A stretch of DNA of 64,000 nucleotides from assembly GCF_003664645.1 (NCBI RefSeq), contig NZ_RCHC01000019.1, positions 1-64,000 of the forward strand. The letters run 5' to 3'. Origin of the DNA: Acinetobacter chengduensis. Lineage in GTDB: Bacteria > Pseudomonadota > Gammaproteobacteria > Pseudomonadales > Moraxellaceae. The notes under the pieces are model-generated. The model searched no databases and was not told where the DNA came from. It was given only the letters and a program-made list of their open reading frames with translations. The position numbers were made by a program, and so were the translations under genes. This document shows, in pieces, positions 43,916-51,593 of the stretch (position 1 is the stretch's first letter; the number at the start of each line of letters is the position of its first letter).

Positions 43916-44796
43916 GCGCCGAAGCCCCCAATTTTACCGATAGCACTTACATATTTTTCAGCTTTACGCTCTACCTTGCTCTGCTTACTGTCTTCTAATA
44001 CCTCTGGGCGAAAACCAAGGAACTTATTTGCATCCATGCATACTTGATCAAAATCCGTGGTATCGGATGCAATCATGCTATCAAAATGATTTTCTTCTAG
44101 CTGTTTTTGGCGTATACGGCGCCGTTCATCGCGACCACGCATACGGCGCAAATCAGCCTCTAATTTGCGGTTTTTATCCGACTGGGCCTGCAAATAGTCA
44201 TAAACTTGGCTTGTTTCGGCAATGCTGTCATACATAGCCACAATTTGCCCCTCAAGCAACTGGTGAATAAGCTCTAAATTGTCTGCACCTTCCATAGAGT
44301 CAAATTCATTGGTGCAAGCGTTGTCTAAGAAGTTTTGTGAAAATACATAGTCAAAGCCACCAAAAACATTCGGGCGTAAAGTATCGCCATCCACAAAGAA
44401 ATTCATCGCCGTACTAAAGCCACCTTGCTTAGCTTTGTACTGTCGCAAAATATGGTCGCCTGTTGGGTTGTTATAAAACTCTTGGCGGTGTTCAACGTCA
44501 CCATTGCTATGTGCTTTTAAGTAAATAGTGCGAATACCCGGCTCAAGCAATATGATCTTGCCATCCTTCAGGCCTCCCGTTTCTGGCGGGATCATGCCGT
44601 AACGCTGGCGGATCTGATGGCCACAAAAGCCGTTTAATTTCCCTTTTTCGACCTGCTCTTGAATTGCTGGTGAATTGAACTTATCAATCATGCCCTGCAC
44701 GTCATAATTTGAACGGTCTTTGCCGTTATGTTGCCAGCCACGGTCATAAAGATTAAATTTTATTACGCTTGTAACGCGTGATTCATGTTTGGCCAT
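43912..44796 (-). CDS. putative prohead protease with C-terminal scaffold-like region
   Basis: About 294 aa from the ATG at 44796 (MAKHESRVTSVIKF), with AGGG upstream. Residues 30-170 look like a capsid maturation protease domain: GKLNGFCGHQIRQRYGMIPP places a His in a conserved-looking strand, and YKAKQGGFSTAMNFFVDGDT holds a candidate Ser/Gly turn. The C-terminal 110 residues form a charged coiled coil (DKNRKLEADLRRMRGRDERR), as expected of a fused scaffold. P1 also has a head-processing protease (Pro). The catalytic residues are inferred. Confidence 0.55.
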   Translation of the reverse strand: MAKHESRVTSVIKFNLYDRGWQHNGKDRSNYDVQGMIDKFNSPAIQEQVEKGKLNGFCGHQIRQRYGMIPPETGGLKDGKIILLEPGIRTIYLKAHSNGDVEHRQEFYNNPTGDHILRQYKAKQGGFSTAMNFFVDGDTLRPNVFGGFDYVFSQNFLDNACTNEFDSMEGADNLELIHQLLEGQIVAMYDSIAETSQVYDYLQAQSDKNRKLEADLRRMRGRDERRRIRQKQLEENHFDSMIASDTTDFDQVCMDANKFLGFRPEVLEDSKQSKVERKAEKYVSAIGKIGGFGA

Positions 44797-44853
44797 CTGT
44801 GCCACCCTTTCTACACATTAATAGACTTATTGTGCTTCCCAGTGATCTGGCTA

Positions 44854-44868
44854 AAAATTATTGTTCCC
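44854..44868 (-). promoter_or_regulatory. putative phage late promoter
   Basis: GGGAACAATAATTTTTAGCC on the minus strand after the terminator at 44883-44912. This is the rightmost of the continuous set. Confidence 0.65.
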
Positions 44869-44882
44869 AAAATTTACGGCGC

Positions 44883-44912
44883 AAAAAAAGCCGGGGAAAT
44901 ATCCCGGCTTTC
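44883..44912 (-). terminator. intrinsic terminator of the small-gene block
   Basis: AAGCCGGG-atatttc-CCCGGCTT stem followed by seven T on the minus strand. The 44913-45012 stretch before it is non-coding. Confidence 0.85.
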
Positions 44913-45012
44913 TGTATTGTGCAATACATAATATTAAGAGATTTCGGAATAATGGCTTGCCCAATATCCCTTTGGAGCATTCCAGTAATGCGAATGCTCT
45001 GCTTTTAGATCA

Positions 45013-45507
45013 TTAGACAATGGAATGCTCCCCATTTGCCCAAGCTTCCTCCATTTCACTGTCCATGGATTTTTTACCCAGAACTAGCGCACAACCTTTA
45101 ACGTCTGACCAGTTTAAATTGTTTTGCGCCCAATCCGTGATTTCGTCAGCGTACGACTCAAATAATGGCAAAGTGCCTTCAATTAAGCTCTTTGTAATAT
45201 CGCCGTTATAGTCTTTCTGGCAATAATATTCAGCGTGATGGCGGGCAATAAACTCTACTGGAACGCCGTATGTATGGCCGTCTGGCATTTCAATTTTTAA
45301 ATGCTTGCTGAATAGCGGGTGCTCCACAACTTCGACACAATCACTTAAGCCATTTTGATATTCATTAAATTCATTTTCTTCGTCCCAGATATCGCAGGCT
45401 TTATCCTCTGTATCGGCCTCAATGATCTGGTAATTTACTTCCATGTGCAACATACCGCCACCACTATCAACTACACGCTCATTCCAAGTTAACTTAAATT
45501 TTTTCAC
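45013..45507 (-). CDS. hypothetical acidic protein (164 aa)
   Basis: GTG start at 45507 with AGGGAAAA upstream. Acidic and Trp-containing, with DKACDIWDEENEFNEYQNGL and a C-terminal QNNLNWSDVKGCALVLGKKS. No known domain. Last gene of the 48-45 kb small-gene run. Phage accessory proteins of this acidic type are often inhibitors or DNA mimics, but nothing here proves that. Confidence 0.65.
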   Translation of the reverse strand: MKKFKLTWNERVVDSGGGMLHMEVNYQIIEADTEDKACDIWDEENEFNEYQNGLSDCVEVVEHPLFSKHLKIEMPDGHTYGVPVEFIARHHAEYYCQKDYNGDITKSLIEGTLPLFESYADEITDWAQNNLNWSDVKGCALVLGKKSMDSEMEEAWANGEHSIV

Positions 45508-45520
45508 GTGTATTTTCCCT

Positions 45521-45934
45521 TTAAATAAACTGTTGAATATTTATTGTTTTCTTAGCTTTATCGCTTAGCTCTTGAGCCTCTTTTTTGCTCAATACGGCGC
45601 AGATTTCTCTCTGATTTACGCCTCGCTCACTCCCGGTTTTTATGTTCACTACGCGGTATCTAGTGCGACCTTTATGCTCATAGCGTTTCACGACCCTAAA
45701 CGGGGTTGTATTGCCCGATTTCAGAGTAACAAGTGCGCCGTCTGGAATAACGCTTGCATCTTTATCCGGCTTGGCCACATCCCAGCTACAGGAATAAAGG
45801 CGTTTAAATTCTTCATGTGAAAAGTTTCTGTCCGGGCTTAAAATTAAAGCGATTTGCTCATCTGTTAATGGCCCACCTGCTTCAGTAGGTAATTTCCAAG
45901 TGCGAGGCAATTTATTTTTTACGCAATTACTCAT
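45521..45934 (-). CDS. hypothetical protein with a KOW/SH3-like segment (137 aa)
   Basis: The ATG is within an octamer array (ATGAGTAATTGC). The middle reads DGALVTLKSGNTTPFRVVKR followed by GRTRYRVVNIKTG, a small beta-barrel pattern as in KOW or SH3-like modules. The N-terminal helix contains LTDEQIALILSPDRNFSHEE, and the C-terminus is a Lys-rich helix. Function unknown. Confidence 0.62.
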   Translation of the reverse strand: MSNCVKNKLPRTWKLPTEAGGPLTDEQIALILSPDRNFSHEEFKRLYSCSWDVAKPDKDASVIPDGALVTLKSGNTTPFRVVKRYEHKGRTRYRVVNIKTGSERGVNQREICAVLSKKEAQELSDKAKKTINIQQFI

Positions 45935-45958
45935 TTACTCATTTACTCATTTATTAGC
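45931..45958. repeat. octamer linker array
   Basis: Three perfect ACTCATTT octamers in tandem (AAATGAGT on the coding strand) between the stop of one gene and the start of the next. Each carries ATG and TAA in different frames. Confidence 0.7.
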
Positions 45959-46312
45959 GGCTAAACGCTGGCGATATTGACGCGCCCGTGCTTCATGCTC
46001 AGCCTTTTTTTTGAGCCGTAGCGCCATTTCCGCACCAATGACCTTTAAATCAGCCTTTTTTACAGCTTTTGCTTTCTTGCCACCAATAGGGCGTACTTCT
46101 GCGTACTCACAACCATCTAAATCAAATAGCCGTAAGATTATGTACGCATCATTGTGTAAATAACTCGTACTTATAAGAACCTGCTCACCAACTACAAAAT
46201 TATGACTGGGTTTAGCAGACTTATTAATTTCAAACTTTTTTTCATCACTATGTTGATCACAAATAGCCTTGTCGCTCATATCAAGAATATCGACTAATTT
46301 ACGGGCGATCAT
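45947..46312 (-). CDS. hypothetical basic protein (121 aa)
   Basis: Starts three bases after the upstream gene's stop. The centre has a beta motif (FVVGEQVLISTSYLHNDAYI, YAEVRPIGGKKAKAVKKADL), and the C-terminal helix is highly basic (RLKKKAEHEARARQYRQRL), suggesting nucleic-acid binding. No family recognised. Confidence 0.62.
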   Translation of the reverse strand: MIARKLVDILDMSDKAICDQHSDEKKFEINKSAKPSHNFVVGEQVLISTSYLHNDAYIILRLFDLDGCEYAEVRPIGGKKAKAVKKADLKVIGAEMALRLKKKAEHEARARQYRQRLAANK

Positions 46313-46314
46313 AA

Positions 46315-46728
46315 TTAAATATCCTTCTTTGAGGGCTCATTTTCACCAATTTCTTGGCATGCCTTTACATCGTTTATATCTTGTATTAATTGATTTCGGT
46401 CAAGTTCGCTCATGCCTTCAGGAAATGTATTTAGGAGCATTCCAGCACCAACTATTCCAAATTCATCACCATCGCAAGATTCGAGCCAGCAGGCAGGCAT
46501 ACGCCAGACAAGCACCCGTTCATGTGCTTCGACCAGCTTTTTAAGCTCTGGGATATGTACCCATAACTTTATAACGTCACTGTCTTCAAGCCCTTTAGTT
46601 AAATCCGTTAGATTCATTACAACTTTCTTTTCAGGGCTCCAATACTCGAAATTTTCAGGTAAATTGTCCAAAAAATACCGCCCACGTACGGCGCCGTATT
46701 TCTTCAAAATCAATTGAGCTGCAGTCAT
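46315..46728 (-). CDS. hypothetical protein (137 aa)
   Basis: The ATG overlaps the upstream stop (TAATG). Alternating helix and strand, with VVMNLTDLTKGLEDSDVIKL and ERVLVWRMPACWLESCDGDE, and a polar tail. No recognised domain. Part of the coupled run 46.96-45.95 kb. Confidence 0.62.
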   Translation of the reverse strand: MTAAQLILKKYGAVRGRYFLDNLPENFEYWSPEKKVVMNLTDLTKGLEDSDVIKLWVHIPELKKLVEAHERVLVWRMPACWLESCDGDEFGIVGAGMLLNTFPEGMSELDRNQLIQDINDVKACQEIGENEPSKKDI

Positions 46729-46958
46729 TACTTAACACCCACTACTACTTGTGAAGCATCACAACGTACACGTTTACCTTCATTCACTATTTCACCCTTA
46801 AAATAATTGTCTGGGTTGGTGTAGTGAGCTGAATGCGCCCGAATATTGGCCATACAGGTTTTTTTATCTTTGTACTGCAACTGATAAGAAAAGCCCACTT
46901 TAGAATTGGGATTGATATAGCTAACAGTGAGCACCCAGACAGTAATAAATACATGCAT
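46728..46958 (-). CDS. small signal-peptide or membrane-anchored protein (76 aa)
   Basis: N-terminal hydrophobic segment MHVFITVWVLTVSYIN followed by a polar domain with two Cys (KKTCMANI, VRCDASQ) that could form a disulphide outside the cytoplasm. Overlaps its neighbours at start and stop. A superinfection-exclusion or inner-membrane protein is possible. Confidence 0.6.
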   Translation of the reverse strand: MHVFITVWVLTVSYINPNSKVGFSYQLQYKDKKTCMANIRAHSAHYTNPDNYFKGEIVNEGKRVRCDASQVVVGVK

Positions 46959-47263
46959 TATCGAAGTTCCTCTATCACGCCGTTAATAGAATCCGCAGAG
47001 TCTTCGCTTAGCTTGTAACGGTTTTCTTCTGTAATTTGAACGATAGAAAGAACTTCATAGCCTGCATTTTCTGGGTTTTTAAGTTGCTTTTCCAAGTACG
47101 GTAAAAGCTCATTTAGTGCCATGGGTATAGATTGTAGGGTTGTTTTCTCTGTCGCGCTCCCTACGCCCAGTGCACGCATTGACTCCGCCATTTCAGGCGT
47201 TGGTCTGTGTGGGCGCTGTAAACAAATTTCATAACGCTTTAAATCTTTTTGTGTATTTTTCAT
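46958..47263 (-). CDS. hypothetical protein (101 aa)
   Basis: The start at the ATG 47263 (MKNTQKDLKRYEICLQ) is fixed by AGGTG nine bases upstream; a longer frame would cover the terminator at 47276-47304. Contains a helix around MAESMRALGVGSATEKTTLQ and a C-terminal RYKLSEDSADSINGVIEELR. Family unknown. Confidence 0.65.
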   Translation of the reverse strand: MKNTQKDLKRYEICLQRPHRPTPEMAESMRALGVGSATEKTTLQSIPMALNELLPYLEKQLKNPENAGYEVLSIVQITEENRYKLSEDSADSINGVIEELR

Positions 47264-47275
47264 TGGATCACCTAT

Positions 47276-47304
47276 AAAAACGCCGTACAACATTGCACGG
47301 CGTT
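47276..47304 (-). terminator. intrinsic terminator between small-gene units
   Basis: ACGCCGT / ACGGCGT stem, ten-base loop, then five T on the minus strand. One arm is a CGCCGTA word. Confidence 0.7.
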
Positions 47305-47345
47305 TATTGTGTATTGGTTGGTTGCTACCTGCTGGTTAGTAATCA

Positions 47346-47388
47346 CTCAATTGAGCAATTACTCATTTGCACAATTACTCATTTCACT
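47346..47388. repeat. octamer linker array
   Basis: Five octamer-like units (ACTCAATT, GAGCAATT, ACTCATTT, GCACAATT, ACTCATTT). The first coding-strand units are translated as the end of the 47359-48021 protein (MSNCANE). Confidence 0.65.
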
Positions 47389-48021
47389 GCGTTGTTCTGC
47401 GATACATTCCTCTAAGTGCTGGATTGCCCGCTCTTTTGTGTTAAATGGGCCTTGCCAGCATTCATTAAAGAAAATATCCCATTCAACCAAGCCACCCTCT
47501 ACAAATTTTTCCAATTGCACGCGACCATAAAAGGGAACGTCATGCGCCCACCATATTACGTTGTCGTCTGTACCAAACGTAATCGCAGAGTTTTGTGCCA
47601 CTGTCATTGCTTTATATGTGTCTTCTGCATATTTAATTAGCGCCTCTACTGGTGAGCCCTTTAAAAACCAAGTTTGATCAATCATGCAGTCATTTTTAAG
47701 GGTTTGAGGCTCTGCGCCATATAATGCCTGCAACTTATCTTTGAGCTTTTCCGCCGTATCTTGAAGTTCGGCTATTTGATTTTGTTGCTCTTGCATCTTC
47801 CCTAGATAGCGTTCATTCAATTGCGCAACTTCAGTATTACTGTCTTGCAATTTGCTTGTACATAACACCCACATAATATGAGCGGATTCAACCTCATCAA
47901 TGACATATTGACTACCATCAAGGCGTTCAAAAATATCATCATGGCTTAAGGCTTTACCCATCCATAAATGTGTGTACGCCTGCGAGCTTTTAAATACTTC
48001 TTCAAACTGACTTAAACTCAT
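47359..48021 (-). CDS. hypothetical coiled-coil protein (220 aa)
   Basis: Residues about 55-100 form a coiled coil (LNERYLGKMQEQQNQIAELQ, DTAEKLKDKLQALYG). The C-terminal half has ITFGTDDNVIWWAHDVPFYG and EWDIFFNECWQGPFNTKERA. Its ATG overlaps the stop of a frame-broken gene upstream (TAATG). No known family. Similar display-type proteins are common in Acinetobacter prophages, as far as I recall. Confidence 0.65.
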   Translation of the reverse strand: MSLSQFEEVFKSSQAYTHLWMGKALSHDDIFERLDGSQYVIDEVESAHIMWVLCTSKLQDSNTEVAQLNERYLGKMQEQQNQIAELQDTAEKLKDKLQALYGAEPQTLKNDCMIDQTWFLKGSPVEALIKYAEDTYKAMTVAQNSAITFGTDDNVIWWAHDVPFYGRVQLEKFVEGGLVEWDIFFNECWQGPFNTKERAIQHLEECIAEQRSEMSNCANE

Positions 48022-48325
48022 TATTTACTCACCCCATCCGCTTCAATCATTCGTGCTTCATCATCACGGCTAAAACTTTCTTTAGGCACTGCCTTAACTC
48101 CCAGCGAATCAACATACGGCGCATACCATGGCTCATACCACACACAACCACCTATACGCTTTAATACAGCCTCTTTGCTTTCAAAGCTAAAAAACTGGCC
48201 AGCATTGCAACCATAGCCAGATTGATACCAAAACTTTGCAAAATCCCCGGTCGCTTTATCCCGCAGGTCGCGTATATACCACTTGCCAGCATTGTATATT
48301 CAATCTCAAATAATTCGTTATTCAT
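48021..48325 (-). pseudogene. frameshifted small gene (about 100 aa if repaired)
   Basis: From the ATG at 48325 the frame reads MNNELFEIEYT and then continues as unrelated sequence to a stop near 48152. In another frame, from about 48290 to the stop at 48021, an obviously coding stretch runs: GKWYIRDLRDKATGDFAKFW, then SGYGCNAGQFFSFESKEAVL and DEARMIEADGVSK. A one-base indel around 48287-48300 joins them. The stop overlaps the next ATG, so the gene is or recently was in the operon. A sequencing error or programmed slip could also explain it. Confidence 0.6.
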
Positions 48326-48355
48326 AAATATTTTATCCATGCCGTGATAGCACGG

Positions 48356-49000
48356 TTAGTCTCCAATGTGGTCACAGTGCTTGCACACTTCAAAATCATA
48401 AGGGTTATGTTGCCAATTTAACTTTCCGCATTTTGGGCAATTAAAGCGTACCTTTGGGGATCTGACACGGCGCCGTAAAAGCTTTACGGCTTTAGGTATC
48501 CGCAGGCCAGCACCCTGCACCATGATTCGCGGATTAAATAATCTGGCCTCAAATACACGGCGCTTAGCTTGGTCTGCATCGCTATACGGAATAGCAACAA
48601 GCGATTTATTCTTTCTTGTACAGCGTTCTGCTTGATCCCTTGTATATACAGATGCCTTACTAAAATCAGTAGATGAATTAAAAAGCTCATCATCCATCCA
48701 ATACACATCGTTACCATCATGCCTTTTTGCCTGAAACAGCACATAGGCATCCACATCATCAGACAGAATTGTTTCAAACGGGATGTATTGATGGTCTACC
48801 TTCCAGATAGATAAGGCGTCTACGTGATCAGCAGATACAGGCTGGCAGATCCCTTGGTTAAATTCCTCTTGCGCTTCTTTACGCGTAAACGTGTGTGCTA
48901 GTACCAGATTAGTGTGATAGCCACGCTTATTATGACAATGCCACACCATATTTGACCCGGTATTGCCATGTGCTGAAGCTAAATAAAAGCGGTCCCTCAT
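48356..49000 (-). CDS. hypothetical protein with C-terminal zinc ribbon (214 aa)
   Basis: The last 25 residues hold CPKCGKLNWQ...CKHCDHIGD, a four-Cys zinc ribbon. Upstream lies a basic patch (KAVKLLRRRVRSPKVRFNCP). The N-terminal part contains VLAHTFTRKEAQEEFNQGIC and DAYVLFQAKRHDGNDVYWMD. Overlaps the preceding gene by four bases. DNA- or RNA-binding is plausible. Confidence 0.65.
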   Translation of the reverse strand: MRDRFYLASAHGNTGSNMVWHCHNKRGYHTNLVLAHTFTRKEAQEEFNQGICQPVSADHVDALSIWKVDHQYIPFETILSDDVDAYVLFQAKRHDGNDVYWMDDELFNSSTDFSKASVYTRDQAERCTRKNKSLVAIPYSDADQAKRRVFEARLFNPRIMVQGAGLRIPKAVKLLRRRVRSPKVRFNCPKCGKLNWQHNPYDFEVCKHCDHIGD

Positions 49001-49581
49001 ATCGCTTGCCCCAGTGCACGCAAGTTTTTGGCTTTGCGAAAATATAAAAAGCTCTCTGCATTTTTAAACGCCGTATCTACAGTTAAATGCGCCTGCGTCT
49101 GCGCATACAGATAACCCTCTGGCACCTTGGGATCAACAATTGCATTAATCTCAGCCAGCACGCCCTTCCAACGGGTTTTAATGCCGTGGCCACGATCAAT
49201 TTTTGTTTGGCCAGCACCAAAACGAAATTCCTCAAACTCCATTTGAGTGACTTTAATTTCGGCAGGTATTTCCAGAATACTGCCGGTACCTTCACAAAAG
49301 TAATAAGACACGGTGCTTATATGCCAATCTTGTACAAGCGGTATCAGCAAGTTTTTCAGGCAAATAATTAAATCGCCTTCATAGTTATCGTACGCAATAG
49401 ACTTAGGTGCATAGTCAAGGTCTAGCTCTTTATTTTCCGCGTGCCATTTCGCAAAGTTTTCATCGACAGCATCTACACAAAACGTCATGTCTAGTGTCTG
49501 TACCTGCTCTGACTTGGCTTGATACATTTTGCGCATTGCATGTGGATCACGTTTTTTATTTCGCTTTTTAGCTACAGCCAT
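48997..49581 (-). CDS. hypothetical protein (194 aa)
   Basis: Strongly basic start (AKKRNKKRDPHAMRKMYQAK), then an alpha/beta domain with EGDLIICLKNLLIPLVQDWH and a C-terminal helix. Overlaps the zinc-ribbon gene by four bases. The FGAGQTKIDRGHGIKTRWKG segment looks conserved but unknown. Confidence 0.62.
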   Translation of the reverse strand: MAVAKKRNKKRDPHAMRKMYQAKSEQVQTLDMTFCVDAVDENFAKWHAENKELDLDYAPKSIAYDNYEGDLIICLKNLLIPLVQDWHISTVSYYFCEGTGSILEIPAEIKVTQMEFEEFRFGAGQTKIDRGHGIKTRWKGVLAEINAIVDPKVPEGYLYAQTQAHLTVDTAFKNAESFLYFRKAKNLRALGQAI

Positions 49582-49583
49582 TT

Positions 49584-49832
49584 TTAATGCGCCTCACACG
49601 CGCTTACTAGATCTATATTTAGGGTGTACGACTTCCCGCTTTCCATTGCTACGTCAACATAACAACCGAGCTTATACGCGCAAATAGTGCCGTTTTGCGC
49701 CGTATTGAAATCAGAGATAATTAAATCAATGTCACTTGGTATGCAGTGGACTTTGGCACCAATGACTAAAGCCGGGTTAATACGGCGCTGATTCGCGCCG
49801 TCATTCAACATTCCAGTTAAATTAATGAGCAT
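49584..49832 (-). CDS. hypothetical small beta protein (82 aa)
   Basis: INPALVIGAKVHCIPSDIDL and YKLGCYVDVAMESGKSYTLN suggest an SH3-like barrel. Overlaps the upstream gene by 11 bases. Confidence 0.6.
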   Translation of the reverse strand: MLINLTGMLNDGANQRRINPALVIGAKVHCIPSDIDLIISDFNTAQNGTICAYKLGCYVDVAMESGKSYTLNIDLVSACEAH

Positions 49833-50196
49833 TCCCAGCTCTCCAAACGCTTATGCCTTGGCTTTTTTGCTTGATTCGATGCGTGCTAGGGCTAATCACA
49901 ATTAGCCCCGCATCCACGACAGCTTGTTCAATGCGTGGATCTTTAATTTGAAGCAAGCACGTATTCATTGGTACGCCACAACGGTGTGCAACCTGCATTG
50001 CACTCACCATTGATTGATCCTTTCGAGAAAAGCCACCCTTTGCATAGTGGGTGAAATGGCCAGCAGTAATTTTGGCCACTACAGCTTCGACTTCCCAGCT
50101 TGCTTCCTTTTCAGATAAACGTACGATAGGTGCACCAAAAGACGCCGTATCTTTTTGACTGCGATTATTTTGACGTCTTAAAAATCCTGAACTCAT
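49822..50196 (-). CDS. hypothetical protein (124 aa)
   Basis: The start is the ATG at 50196 (MSSGFLRRQNNRSQKD), one base after the stop of the 59-aa gene; the longer frame would overlap that gene. The stretch EAVVAKITAGHFTHYAKGGF and a C-terminal basic tail (STHRIKQKSQGISVWRAG) are visible. No family known. Confidence 0.62.
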   Translation of the reverse strand: MSSGFLRRQNNRSQKDTASFGAPIVRLSEKEASWEVEAVVAKITAGHFTHYAKGGFSRKDQSMVSAMQVAHRCGVPMNTCLLQIKDPRIEQAVVDAGLIVISPSTHRIKQKSQGISVWRAGNAH

Positions 50197-50197
50197 C

Positions 50198-50377
50198 CTA
50201 CTTCCCCATGTACGTTTTAAACGCTTTAACTTTGTTGATTTTGAAACTTGGATCGAATGCAAAGAAGCGACTAACTTCCTCTTGCGCTTTGGCTTGACTG
50301 GTCGCCATTACGCTATACCGGGCATTGCCCCGCTCTATGCTGATAGCAAACAGAAAATGCTGTATATGCTCATTCAT
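50198..50377 (-). CDS. small hypothetical protein (59 aa)
   Basis: Starts MNEHIQHFLFAISIERGNAR with its ATG overlapping the stop of the CKDCPF gene (GATGAATGA). Helical, with KAQEEVSRFFAFDPSFKINK. Both overlaps and clean coding support a real gene despite its size. Confidence 0.65.
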   Translation of the reverse strand: MNEHIQHFLFAISIERGNARYSVMATSQAKAQEEVSRFFAFDPSFKINKVKAFKTYMGK

Positions 50378-50879
50378 CTGGCAGGCCCTTTGCTTTTAGA
50401 TCATTAATGAAGCCCTTAAGCTGTTCGTTTTTACGCTCCCGCCAAGCCTGCTTTTTAGCATCAAGCTCCGTGGGAATATCTTCAGCAGGCTTTTCAATTT
50501 CCTTGGCCTCTGCACGGGCTTTACGCAATTGATATTCCGTCACTACTTCGCTACCTGCATGCCAGCTAATAAACTGCTCTGGTGTGTCAAACACTGGGCC
50601 ATCCATTTTTAATTTGTTTCTGTCATACACGTTTAAACGCTCCGCTATGCGCATGCGCTGATTTGCACGCTCTGTACGTTCCATCAAGATCATTGCACCA
50701 GCACAATGCTGTTCATCCATATCGCCGTCTGTTGTCTTGTGACACGGAAAGCTTAGGTCGAGTTCATAAAGATCATTAATGATCCCTTCCGCACGCTCTT
50801 TGCCAAGCCAGCCACGCTGGTAACTCAGATCGTTTTTAAATGGGCAGTCTTTGCAGGGCTGTTTTAGATCCATTTTCAT
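50370..50879 (-). CDS. DUF6283-like protein with N-terminal CxxC and Cys/His cluster
   Basis: About 169 aa from the ATG at 50879 (MKMDLKQPCKDCPFKND); a TTG two codons earlier is also open. The CKDCPF motif, then LSFPCHKTT and DEQHCAGAMI, give a C-x2-C...CH...C set that could bind zinc or an iron-sulphur cluster. This small family is widespread in phages, with unknown function. The C-terminal 60 residues are a charged helix. Confidence 0.75.
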   Translation of the reverse strand: MKMDLKQPCKDCPFKNDLSYQRGWLGKERAEGIINDLYELDLSFPCHKTTDGDMDEQHCAGAMILMERTERANQRMRIAERLNVYDRNKLKMDGPVFDTPEQFISWHAGSEVVTEYQLRKARAEAKEIEKPAEDIPTELDAKKQAWRERKNEQLKGFINDLKAKGLPDE

Positions 50880-50922
50880 GTGCAATTACTCATTTGCGCA
50901 TTTGCGCATTTACTCAATTTAA
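50879..50922. repeat. octamer linker array
   Basis: About five units (GTGCAATT, ACTCATTT, GCGCATTT, GCGCATTT, ACTCAATT) between the 50919-51422 stop and the next start. Confidence 0.68.
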
Positions 50923-51422
50923 ATTACTTGATGAATGTGGCCAAAGTGGCGAAACATATAACAACTTACGGCGTGGCATGTGAAGCGGTCATAATTATCG
51001 CGCAAGATCATGCGCATTACTTGCAACAAGTCTTGTGGATGGTGAAGCCTTAAAGCACGCATAAGACGGTGCAATGGTACGGCGCTATTTTCTTCAATAG
51101 CTTGGCTAACAATGATTTTAGCTTCCTCATAAGAGTTACCAAACGAATTGTTTCTATATGACATAAAGCCATCACGGACATTGTGGTAAAAGTGCGGATG
51201 TACCCAAAAGCCATTTAATTCTTTGGCACCCAATGCCGTTAAAACCTCATCAACCGATGTGCTGGCACTGCTTAAATACTTTTCAATGTGGCTCTTAAAA
51301 AAGCCGTTGCTATTGTTAAGCAGAAGGATCTCAACGCGCAAAACGTTTCTTTCAAAGTTAGATAACTCCGGCAAGCATAAATCGTTATGCACGTAAAACC
51401 CGTTATTTGTTTGTCTTGACAT
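50919..51422 (-). CDS. operator-controlled protein of unknown function (167 aa)
   Basis: The start is the ATG at 51422 (MSRQTNNGFYVHNDLCLP), with GGGGG six bases upstream. Helical domain with LSNFERNVLRVEILLLNNSN and VDEVLTALGAKELNGFWVHP, possibly winged-helix-like; the C-terminus is His-rich (FRHFGHIHQ). Two repressor-type operators lie in its promoter, so it should be silent in the lysogen and induced early. That fits an antirepressor, late activator or early switch protein, but no family is known to me. Confidence 0.68.
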   Translation of the reverse strand: MSRQTNNGFYVHNDLCLPELSNFERNVLRVEILLLNNSNGFFKSHIEKYLSSASTSVDEVLTALGAKELNGFWVHPHFYHNVRDGFMSYRNNSFGNSYEEAKIIVSQAIEENSAVPLHRLMRALRLHHPQDLLQVMRMILRDNYDRFTCHAVSCYMFRHFGHIHQVI

Positions 51423-51458
51423 AATCGCCCCCATTTAGCTGTAATCTTATAGGGCGCA

Positions 51459-51518
51459 TTATAAATAAAAACCTATAGAATTATAGCTTTTTCTTAGAAA
51501 AACCTATAGTTTTACGAT
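51459..51518. promoter_or_regulatory. repressor operators and -10 box upstream of the 50919-51422 gene
   Basis: CCTATAGAATTATAGC (51472-51487) and CCTATAGTTTTACGAT (51503-51518). The second is identical over 16 bases to 62037-62052. A minus-strand TATAAT (51460-51465) lies next to the first operator. Confidence 0.7.
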
Positions 51519-51546
51519 TAAACGTTCATTTATTAATCTATACTTA

Positions 51547-51576
51547 ATAAAAAACCCCGTTTTAATGGGGTTTTCT
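51547..51576 (-). terminator. intrinsic terminator of the tail lysozyme gene
   Basis: AAAACCCC / GGGGTTTT stem with six T on the minus strand. Confidence 0.85.
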
Positions 51577-51593
51577 ATCGGTTTATCTATTGG

